A DNA stretch of 33,940 nucleotides, from positions 1-33,940 of the forward strand of contig DATKDP010000091.1 of the NCBI GenBank assembly GCA_035546335.1, given 5' to 3'. This stretch comes from DATKDP01 sp035546335. Its GTDB lineage: Bacteria > Acidobacteriota > Thermoanaerobaculia > Gp7-AA8. Shown here one piece after another: positions 22,736 through 29,106 of this stretch. A program made the translations under genes and the position numbers. Position 1 is the stretch's first letter. Every line of letters starts with the position of its first letter. The notes below the pieces were generated by a model. It saw only the letters and a program-made list of their open reading frames with translations. It was not told where the DNA came from and did no database searches.

Positions 22736-24361
22736 ATGAGCCAGAACAAGCGAGTCGGTATTTTCGGATGGGGCATCGTAGCACCCCGCTCGCCCGACAT
22801 CGAAACCTTCCGCGACAATCTCGAACATGCCTCCACCTGGCTCTCCCCATTCCGGGAATTCGGACCCTCCAACTTCCTCGTCGGCTACCCCGAATTCGAT
22901 TTCGATGTCTATCGAGCGTGGTTCGACGAACGCTTCCCCTCTTCCAAATTTCCACAGCTGAAGGAGAAGATGGGGCCGATGGCGCAGTATGCCATCGGTG
23001 CCTTCATCCAGTCGCTCGATCAGAATCCCGGCATCGAACAATACCTCCAGGCGCTTGGCGATCGCTGCCACGTCTATGTCGGAACCGGCCTCGGGGAGTT
23101 CACCATCCAGCACCAGGAATCGGTTCGTTACGAGCGCGCCCGCAGGCGATGGAACGAATTCTGGGCGGCGCCCGAACGCTGTGAGCTTCTCAGACAGCAC
23201 CTCGCCGGGCAGATCGAGTCCGACGCGCCGTCCGATCCTTCATCGTTTCCCGCGGGAACCGAGACGTGGATCGAGGCGAAGTTCGACTGGGATGACTACT
23301 GGATGCGGCACAGCGATGCGCTCGCCGAATATCTCGACGAGGCGGCTTCCATCCAGGCGGAGCCCGTTCCCCCGGCGCCGACGTCAGGATCGGCGAAGCT
23401 CGGCAGCATTCGTCAGAAGTTGAATCGAATCAAAGCTCTCAACCGGAAGTGGGGATGTCCGGAAGAGCCGTGGTCGAGCGTTTCGCCGAACCTCCTCTGG
23501 AACATCTCCAACATTCCCGCCTCGCAGATCTCGATGATCGGGCGCATCACCGGCCCGGCGTTCGCACCCGTGGCCGCCTGTGCGTCATTCGGGATCGCGC
23601 TCAAGCTCGCCGTCAACTCGATCCGTCTGGGAGAAGCGACCGCAGTGGTGATCGGCATGACCGATCCTCCGCCACATCCCGTCGTCATCTCGGCGTTCTA
23701 CAACGCGAACGTCCTCTCCGCCGACGCGGGAGTCTCCCGCCCTCTCACCGGACTGAAAGGGACGCACGTCGCCGGAGGATCGTGCGTCTGGATCGTCGCC
23801 GACTCCGACGCGATGCGCAAGGAAGGGTTCGAGCCTCTCGGGCTGGAGATCATCTCCGTCGGCGCATCGTCCGACGCACACCACATCATCACACCGTCGC
23901 GCGAAGGCCCGCAGCTCGCGATCCGGCTGGCACTGGAGGGAATGGACGTCGGCGATGTCAGAACGTGGGACATGCATGCGACCGCGACTCCTGGCGACGC
24001 GACCGAGATTCAGCATTCGCTCGAAGTTCTTCATCCCGATGTGATCTTCACCGCCAGGAAGGGAACGTTCGGACATGGGATGTCGGTCGGTGGCGGATGG
24101 GAGCTGACGGCGCAGCACCTCGGGATGATGCGGCGAAAGCTCTTTCCTACGGTGCTCACCGAGGGGGAGCTGCACGAAGACGTGAAGATTCACTCCGCTC
24201 GTTTCGTTCAGGCTGGCGGCTCGGAGATCGATTCCGGGTACAGCGGAAAGCTCAGTATGGGGATCGGCGGAATCAACTCCTGCGTGATCAGCCGGCCATG
24301 GGAGTTGGAGAACGCGACGCCGGCCTCGCCCGTCGACGAGCCAGAGCCCGTCGAGAAGTAG
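22736..24361 (+). CDS. Atypical beta-ketoacyl synthase
   Basis: Thiolase-fold condensing enzyme of 541 aa, about 130 longer than FabF. The Cys-His-His triad is intact: ACASFG (Cys282), HATATPGD (His414) and KGTFGHGMSVGG (Lys442, His447). Numbering is from the ATG at 22736; an in-frame ATG at 22724 is possible. The extra length lies in the N-terminal half: residues 130-255 form a charged, Trp-rich insertion (ARRRWNEFWAAPERC, KFDWDDYWMRH) before the catalytic Cys. There is no acyl carrier protein, ketoreductase or acyltransferase gene beside it, and the next gene, 6 bp later, is a symporter. It may condense an unusual acyl substrate for lipid or secondary-metabolite synthesis. The unbroken triad argues against a chain-length-factor role. 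Confidence 0.88.
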   Translation: MSQNKRVGIFGWGIVAPRSPDIETFRDNLEHASTWLSPFREFGPSNFLVGYPEFDFDVYRAWFDERFPSSKFPQLKEKMGPMAQYAIGAFIQSLDQNPGIEQYLQALGDRCHVYVGTGLGEFTIQHQESVRYERARRRWNEFWAAPERCELLRQHLAGQIESDAPSDPSSFPAGTETWIEAKFDWDDYWMRHSDALAEYLDEAASIQAEPVPPAPTSGSAKLGSIRQKLNRIKALNRKWGCPEEPWSSVSPNLLWNISNIPASQISMIGRITGPAFAPVAACASFGIALKLAVNSIRLGEATAVVIGMTDPPPHPVVISAFYNANVLSADAGVSRPLTGLKGTHVAGGSCVWIVADSDAMRKEGFEPLGLEIISVGASSDAHHIITPSREGPQLAIRLALEGMDVGDVRTWDMHATATPGDATEIQHSLEVLHPDVIFTARKGTFGHGMSVGGGWELTAQHLGMMRRKLFPTVLTEGELHEDVKIHSARFVQAGGSEIDSGYSGKLSMGIGGINSCVISRPWELENATPASPVDEPEPVEK

Positions 24362-24367
24362 TGGGCC

Positions 24368-25828
24368 ATGACCAGAGCACAGATCATTCTCGTCACCCTT
24401 CTCGGCTACAAGATCGTGCTCGTTTCAGTCGGCCTATGGGCGAGCCGCCGCACACACGACACGCGCGACTTTTTTCTCGGAGGCCGCAAGCTCGGTGCGT
24501 GGGTCGCCGCGCTCAGCGCATCGGCGAGCTCCTCGTCGGCGTGGACCCTTCTCGGCGTCAGCGGTGCGGCCTACGCGTGGGGGCTGTCCGCCCTCTGGCT
24601 CTTTCCCGCCACGCTCTCGGGCTTTCTGATCAACTGGCTCTGGGTCGCCCCGCGCCTGATGCACAGGAGCCGCGAGACCGGCTCGATCACGCTGACTGAA
24701 TTCCTCGCCGGAGAACCAACACACCCTCTATTCAAGTCGGTGATCCGTTTCAGCACTCTGGTGATCGTCTTCTCGTTTCTCTTTTACATCGCGTCGCAGT
24801 TCCAGGCGGCGGGACATGCGTTCGCGAGCGCGTTCGGCACCTCGCCCAATACCAGCATCGCCATCGGCGTCGCGGTGATCGTTCTCTACACGCTTCTCGG
24901 AGGTTTCTGGGCTGTCAGCGTGACCGACACCATTCAGGGCCTGCTGATGGCGACGTGCGCGCTGATTCTGCCGATCGTGGCGCTCACCGCCGCCGGCGGA
25001 TTCGACGCGCTCGCGGATGGACTGCGCTCCGCATCGCCTGCCGCCCAGCTCAGCCTGACAGGAGGGCGCAGCGGATTCGTCGCCCTCGCGTTCATTCTCG
25101 GAACGCTCGGCATCGGGCTGGGGTATCCGGGCCAGCCGCATGTGGTGAACCGCTTCATGGCGCTGCGCGATCCAGCGGCACTCCGTCTCGGAAAAACGAT
25201 CGCCATCCTCTGGGCGGCGATCATTTACTCCGGGATGCTCCTGGTCGGACTCTGCGGTCGCGTGCTCTTCCCGATGATCACCGACAATGAACAGGTCCTT
25301 TTCGAAGCAGCCGACAGGCTGCTCCCGGCAGTCGGCGCAGGAATCATGATCGCCGCGGTGCTCTCGGCGATCATGTCGACGGCGGACAGCCAGCTTCTCG
25401 TCGCTACCTCGTCGCTCTCTTATGACCTGCGCCGCGCCAGTGGACTTCCCGACGAAGCCGCGGGGGCGGGTCTACGGCACTCCCGCTATGTCGTACTCGC
25501 CATCTCCGCGACCGCGATGCTGCTCGGCATGTTCGCTCCCGCGGCGATTTTCTCGCGCGTTCTGTTCGCCTGGAGCGCCCTCGGCTCTGCCTTCGGTCCG
25601 CTGCTGATCCTCCGGCTCGCCGGGATGAGAACCAGCACGGCGGGAGCCCTCGCATCGATCGCAACGGGATTCACCCTCACCGTGATCGCCCACTTCGCCT
25701 TCCCCCTCGCGCCGGGCGACTGGATCGAACGACTCGTTCCGATCGTCTGCGCCTTCCTAGTCGCCTGGATCGCACCCCGGGAGAGCGGGCGTCCCGCGCC
25801 CGCCCCTGTCACCCCCGCGACGAAGTGA
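24368..25828 (+). CDS. Sodium/solute symporter (SSS family, PutP-like)
   Basis: Integral membrane transporter of 486 aa, the usual SSS length, with about 13 spans. Family landmarks are DTRDFFLGGRKLGAWVAALS near the N-terminus, SASSSSAWTLLGVSGAAYAWG, and GLGYPGQPHVVNRFMALRD, the PutP-type signature, plus MSTADSQLLVATSS near residue 340. PutP carries proline with Na+, but close relatives move other amino acids, pantothenate or organic acids, so the substrate is not assigned. It begins 6 bp after the ketosynthase stop with only a weak ribosome site, suggesting co-transcription. The last 33 bp lie inside a 79-bp tandem duplication that continues past the stop. Confidence 0.93.
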   Translation: MTRAQIILVTLLGYKIVLVSVGLWASRRTHDTRDFFLGGRKLGAWVAALSASASSSSAWTLLGVSGAAYAWGLSALWLFPATLSGFLINWLWVAPRLMHRSRETGSITLTEFLAGEPTHPLFKSVIRFSTLVIVFSFLFYIASQFQAAGHAFASAFGTSPNTSIAIGVAVIVLYTLLGGFWAVSVTDTIQGLLMATCALILPIVALTAAGGFDALADGLRSASPAAQLSLTGGRSGFVALAFILGTLGIGLGYPGQPHVVNRFMALRDPAALRLGKTIAILWAAIIYSGMLLVGLCGRVLFPMITDNEQVLFEAADRLLPAVGAGIMIAAVLSAIMSTADSQLLVATSSLSYDLRRASGLPDEAAGAGLRHSRYVVLAISATAMLLGMFAPAAIFSRVLFAWSALGSAFGPLLILRLAGMRTSTAGALASIATGFTLTVIAHFAFPLAPGDWIERLVPIVCAFLVAWIAPRESGRPAPAPVTPATK

Positions 25829-25954
25829 CCGATCCGAACAAACCTCGCCAGCACCCTATGCCCATCGACGCATACGCGCCCGCCCTGTCACCTCCGCGAC
25901 GACGTGACCGATGCGAACAAACCTCGCCCGCACCCTACACCCATCGACGCACAC
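25796..25954. repeat. 79-80-bp tandem duplication between convergent genes
   Basis: Unit 1 (25796-25875) and unit 2 (25876-25954) share long identical stretches such as CGAACAAACCTCGCC and CCATCGACGCA. A third partial unit starts at 25955 inside the 3' end of the methyltransferase-like gene. The units contain, on the minus strand, copies of that gene's last codons (RVRRW), so the duplication arose from its 3' end. Confidence 0.85.
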
Positions 25955-26387
25955 GCGCCCGGTACGCCTCGTATGGCTTTCCGAAGGCTCGATCGAGACG
26001 TGACTCTTCTCGGCGAACAACGCCCTGCAGCAGAACGAAGAGCGGCACAACCGACGCGATGAGCCACACCGAATCGGCCATCACGGCGAGTGCCACGAGC
26101 ACGAGAAGCAGCGTCAGATAGAGAGGATTGCGTGTGAATCGGAACGGGCCGGTGACCACGAGGTGAACAGGTACACTCCCGGGCTCGATCGGAGCTCGGA
26201 ACTTTTTCATCTCGAGGATTGCCCACGCGCCGATCGCGGCGGCGACGACGAGGATCACGCTGCTGAGAACGAGGGCCAGGCGGAAGGAGGGAATTCCGAG
26301 AAACAGCGGGTAGCGTGCCTGCGCGACTGCGCCTGCGACAAAGCAGATGAAAAAGAGGATGGGCGGCGGAATCTCGCGATGGGTCAT
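25935..26387 (-). CDS. Isoprenylcysteine carboxyl methyltransferase-like membrane protein
   Basis: Membrane protein of 150 aa of the ICMT/PEMT-like family. Hydrophobic spans are at about 9-25, 35-55 and 85-125. The family core is GPFRFTRNPLYLTLLLVLVA followed by the C-terminal EESRLDRAFGKPYEAYRARV, where the Glu pairs and the RNPLY motif bind S-adenosylmethionine in known members. Bacterial members methylate unknown lipids or small molecules, as bacteria do not prenylate CaaX proteins. It overlaps the upstream CAT-like gene by 4 bp (ATGA), so it is coupled to it. The 3' end of the gene has been copied into the tandem duplication beside it. Confidence 0.9.
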   Translation of the reverse strand: MTHREIPPPILFFICFVAGAVAQARYPLFLGIPSFRLALVLSSVILVVAAAIGAWAILEMKKFRAPIEPGSVPVHLVVTGPFRFTRNPLYLTLLLVLVALAVMADSVWLIASVVPLFVLLQGVVRREESRLDRAFGKPYEAYRARVRRWV

Positions 26388-27016
26388 GGAGACATGCTCG
26401 CCATGCTGCTCTGAAAGCGATCGAAGAATCGAGCGACGTCGAGTCCGTCGACGAGCCCGTGATGAACTTCAACGGCGACGGGCATGAGCTGGATCCCATT
26501 CGCAGAGGTCGACTTCCCGAAGACGAGCTTGGGGATCGAATCCTCGTTGCTCGCCATCGGATTCGAGAACGAGGTGAAACGAATCCACGGAATGGTGGAG
26601 TGATAGATCACGTCATCCTGCTCGCGCGCTGGCTCGAGGTTCGGAGATGACTTCGCACGCTCGATCTCCCGAATTCCTCCCTCCTGAAAGTCGTCGAACC
26701 GCTCCGCCAGCTCGAAGCGGGCGAACCCGAACGTCTCGTCGCTCCGCAGCACGGTCGAGCTCACGCGAACGCGATCGTGCTCCCAGACTCCCTCCCCTCG
26801 AATCCGAAGGCGCATGGCCTCGGTCTCGTTGGCGGCTCGCAACGCGCAGAAGAGCGCGGCGAGGAAGAAGGAGGGACCATCGGGCTCACGGCACGCGCGC
26901 CACAGAGAGGACACATCGACGTCGACACAAACGCTGAAGAAGGGATTCGCGAAGCCCCGGTAGAGGCGGAAATGCTCCCGGCGCCTCCAGGAGTCGACGT
27001 CGATGAAGCCACCCAT
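26384..27016 (-). CDS. Chloramphenicol acetyltransferase-family protein (CatA-like)
   Basis: Acyl-CoA-dependent acetyltransferase fold, 210 aa, close to the 213-219 of trimeric CatA enzymes. The active-site block HHGLVDGLDVARF (from His185) matches HHxxxDG. N-terminal RREHFRLYRGFANPFFSVCV and the Trp/Ser region STIPWIRFTSFSNP also follow the family. A plain chromosomal setting without mobile elements suggests a housekeeping acyltransferase rather than an acquired resistance gene; many such homologues have unknown substrates and resistance cannot be claimed. TATACT sits 8 nt before the ATG with no ribosome site, so the mRNA may be leaderless. A 331-bp repeat begins 16 bp upstream. It is coupled to the ICMT-like gene by a 4-bp overlap. 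Confidence 0.9.
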   Translation of the reverse strand: MGGFIDVDSWRRREHFRLYRGFANPFFSVCVDVDVSSLWRACREPDGPSFFLAALFCALRAANETEAMRLRIRGEGVWEHDRVRVSSTVLRSDETFGFARFELAERFDDFQEGGIREIERAKSSPNLEPAREQDDVIYHSTIPWIRFTSFSNPMASNEDSIPKLVFGKSTSANGIQLMPVAVEVHHGLVDGLDVARFFDRFQSSMASMSP

Positions 27017-27024
27017 CAGGCAAG

Positions 27025-27030
27025 AGTATA
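27025..27030 (-). promoter_or_regulatory. -10-like hexamer 8 nt before CAT-like ATG (leaderless?)
   Basis: Minus strand TATACT (27030-27025), then CTTGCCTG, then ATG at 27016. The -35 region would fall inside the first copy of the 331-bp repeat, which begins at 27032. Confidence 0.5.
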
Positions 27031-27031
27031 T

Positions 27032-27362
27032 CTGTGGGCGAAGTTTGTCCGCTTCGGCCAGCCGCTGCAGGACATCGTGACCCCTCGCGCGCCGAAGCGG
27101 ACAACTTCGGCCCTGGCCCGATTCGCCGACGACGATCTAGACCGAGGGCACAAGTCCGAGAGATCGTCCCGCGACGGGGGTCGAAGCACGAGGTCGTGGC
27201 GAGTCGCCAGGCCGCGAAGGCGGCCGACACAGCGGCCGCGGCTAGGATAGATCTCGCGATCGGTCACAGACCGAACTTGTCGCGGATGCTGCGGATGACC
27301 ATCGCAAGATCGTCTGATCCTCGCGTCGCATCCGCGACAAAGTTCGGCCACTTCCCGCCCGC
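27032..27362. repeat. 331-bp intergenic repeat, copy 1, with two long hairpins
   Basis: About 98% identical to 27483-27813 (six differences by eye, offset 451). Hairpin A pairs AAGTTTGTCCGCTTCGGC (27041-27058) with GCCGAAGCGGACAACTT (27091-27107), one bulged base. Hairpin B pairs CCGAACTTGTCGCGGATGC (27271-27289) with GCATCCGCGACAAAGTTCGG (27328-27347), again with one bulged base. Overlapping frames run through it on both strands, but none has a start signal or recognisable protein. Confidence 0.92.
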
Positions 27363-27482
27363 CCGCCCCGGCTCTCGTAGGGACGAAGCAGTGAGCCGCG
27401 AGATGCCCCATCAGGCTCGCTCGACCGTCGAAGGCGAACAGCTTCGTCCGGCACCGGCGAAATGTAAGGAATGTGGCGGAGC

Positions 27483-27813
27483 CTGTGGGCGAAGTTTGTC
27501 CGCTTCGGCCAGCCGCTGCAGGACATCGTGACCCCTCGCGCGCCGAAGCGGACAACTTCGGCCCTGGCCCGATTCGCCGGCGACGAGCTGGACCGAGGGC
27601 ACAAGTCCGAGAGATCGTCCCGCGACGGGGGTCGAAGCACGAGGTCGTGGCGAATCGCCAGGCCGCGAAGGCGGCCGGCACAGCGGCCGCGGCTAGGATA
27701 GATCTCGCGATCGGTCACAGACCGAACTTGTCGCGGATGCTGCGGATGAACATCGCAAGATCGTCTGATCCTCGCGTCGCATCCGCGACAAAGTTCGGCC
27801 ACTTCCCGCCCGC
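27483..27813. repeat. 331-bp intergenic repeat, copy 2
   Basis: Direct copy of 27032-27362. Hairpin A is at 27492-27558 and hairpin B at 27722-27798. The 120 bp between copies (27363-27482) is unique within the window. The copy ends 10 bp before the 3' end of the small ORF of the nucleotidyltransferase pair. With copy 1 it makes up nearly all of the 807-bp gene-free stretch 27017-27823. Confidence 0.92.
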
Positions 27814-27823
27814 TCTCCCCTTC

Positions 27824-28207
27824 TCACAATCTCGCTTCGGCGATTGCGGTCTCCGCAACGCTTTCGAATGGAACCAGAATCGCCGCCGGCGACGCGAGAA
27901 GCGCCGTCGTCTCGCGCGGCTTGATCTCGCGCGCCCCTTCGAGAGAAGGAAGATCGCTTTCCGGAACGACGAAGAGCCTTCGCTTCGGCTCGAGCTCGAG
28001 CCCCGCGGCGAGCATCACAAACCCTCGTTCGGCGAGCATGCCGGCATCCGCCGCACTGATGAGAAGCACGGTGCGACTGAATGCGAGTGCACGCTCGAGC
28101 CGGAACCAGACGCCTCGCGCATGCTGCATCTGACGGATCTCCCACGCGCGGACCGCCGCTCGCGACTTCATCTCACGCAACTTCTGATGAAGCTTCTCAG
28201 AGGACAC
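27824..28207 (-). CDS. Small protein paired with nucleotidyltransferase
   Basis: Protein of 127 aa from GTG at 28207 that I do not recognise. The first half is helical and basic (LHQKLREMKSRAAVRAWEIR, RLERALAF), and the second half looks alpha/beta (TVLLISAADAGMLAERGFVM, RRLFVVPESDLP). There is no signal peptide or membrane span. It begins one base after the stop of the nucleotidyltransferase-fold gene (TGA-G-GTG), with AAAGGG about 9 nt upstream, so the two are translated together. The tight coupling suggests a partner, regulator or antidote of that protein. It could instead be an unrelated small cytosolic protein. Confidence 0.72.
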   Translation of the reverse strand: MSSEKLHQKLREMKSRAAVRAWEIRQMQHARGVWFRLERALAFSRTVLLISAADAGMLAERGFVMLAAGLELEPKRRLFVVPESDLPSLEGAREIKPRETTALLASPAAILVPFESVAETAIAEARL

Positions 28208-28208
28208 C

Positions 28209-28910
28209 TCAACGGCCCTTTCGGATGCGCTTCAGAAATCGTGCGATCTCACTGCGATTCGTCTCCGGGTCCGGCATACCATCCATCGCCTGCATCAGAG
28301 ATAAAACGGCGAGGTTGCTGCGAACCATCTCACGCTCGTCTTCGGGAAGTGCATCGAACAGATCGTCGGCCTCTCCCAGATCCTCGCTCGACGAGACGAG
28401 CAACAGCCCGAGGGCCACGAGGAGATCCCGATCACCCTTGATGCCAGAGCGTTCGGTGAGCAGCTTTTCCAGAAGGAGTCCTGCAGGTCGCGGAAGCGGG
28501 ACACGCACCCCTTCGATCTCACGCGGCGGTCCTTCGCTCAGATGAGAAAGAAGACCGAAAACGAGCAGCGGGAGACTCAGGTCTTCGAGGACGTACGTCT
28601 CCTGGCTCGTTCCGAGCGCTGGATCGCGTCCAATGAAGTTCACCTCCAGTCTTGCGGGTGCATCCGCAAGCCAGACCGACGGCTCCTCGATCGATTGAGA
28701 GTATCCCTCGACATGAGACAGCCGATCCTTCACCTCACCGAGAGCTGCGACAGGAATCACCAGATCGACATCCTGCGATACGACCAGCGTCGATGCCGCC
28801 TCGGGTTGAAGAAGGTTCGGAACCTGGGAGCCGCCGATCATGACGCCCGGTATGTCGAGAACCGGCTGCATCGCCTTCAAAGAGCTCAGGAGCCGGTCAC
28901 GGAATCGCAT
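28209..28910 (-). CDS. Nucleotidyltransferase-fold protein
   Basis: Protein of 233 aa with a Pol-beta-type nucleotidyltransferase core in the N-terminal half: GGSQ (26-29), then SQDVDLVIP (Asp47 and Asp49, the usual metal-binding pair), then RLEVNFIG, whose Glu is a candidate third acidic residue. The C-terminal half is helical (LLVFGLLSHL, EKLLTERSGIKGDRDLLVAL, FLKRIRKGR), as in AbiEii and GSU2403-like proteins. Such enzymes transfer AMP, CMP or GMP to protein, tRNA or small molecules; AbiEii types act as toxins. Which of these applies is unknown. TATACT lies 8 nt before the ATG with no ribosome site. A small ORF follows at once. Confidence 0.8.
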   Translation of the reverse strand: MRFRDRLLSSLKAMQPVLDIPGVMIGGSQVPNLLQPEAASTLVVSQDVDLVIPVAALGEVKDRLSHVEGYSQSIEEPSVWLADAPARLEVNFIGRDPALGTSQETYVLEDLSLPLLVFGLLSHLSEGPPREIEGVRVPLPRPAGLLLEKLLTERSGIKGDRDLLVALGLLLVSSSEDLGEADDLFDALPEDEREMVRSNLAVLSLMQAMDGMPDPETNRSEIARFLKRIRKGR

Positions 28911-28918
28911 CGCGGCTC

Positions 28919-28924
28919 AGTATA
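28919..28924 (-). promoter_or_regulatory. -10-like hexamer 8 nt before nucleotidyltransferase ATG (leaderless?)
   Basis: Minus strand TATACT (28924-28919), GAGCCGCG, ATG at 28910. No ribosome site lies between, matching the arrangement at 19461 and 27025. Confidence 0.5.
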
Positions 28925-28977
28925 ACGATCGTCGGGGAAACTGTGCGGGTCGGGCGCTGTCGTTCGTTGGCGCAGTT

Positions 28978-29095
28978 GGGGGTCGGGCGTCCTCGCCATC
29001 GCTGGCGGGCTTGCTCAGATCTGCCCAACTTCGCGCATGAGGGGCTTGGTTGGATCTGCCGAACTCGCCTGCGGCGGCGAGGACGCCCGACCCCC
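28978..29095. repeat. Dispersed palindromic repeat (family 1), complete copy D with 20-bp ends
   Basis: Perfect 20-bp inverted ends GGGGGTCGGGCGTCCTCGCC (28978-28997) and its complement (29076-29095) enclose CATCGCTGGCGGGCTTGCTC, AGATCTGCCCAAC and a second half-copy GATCTGCCGAACTCG. It is the fullest member of the family and stands between the nucleotidyltransferase promoter and the histidine kinase 3' end. Confidence 0.88.
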
Positions 29096-29106
29096 ACAGG
29101 GACTTG

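Noticed and set aside
26384..27016. Reading the CAT-like gene as an antibiotic-resistance determinant
   Set aside because: Family membership is clear, but there are no mobile elements or resistance neighbours, and many chromosomal homologues have other or unknown substrates.
27463..27489. CKECGGAC zinc-ribbon-like motif between the two repeat copies (plus strand)
   Set aside because: A single CxxCxxxC in a frame without start signal or further metal ligands; likely chance.
27016..27802. Several 180-320-codon frames through the 331-bp repeats, on both strands
   Set aside because: They run across both hairpins, lack ribosome sites and recognisable domains, and owe their length to the stop-poor repeat.
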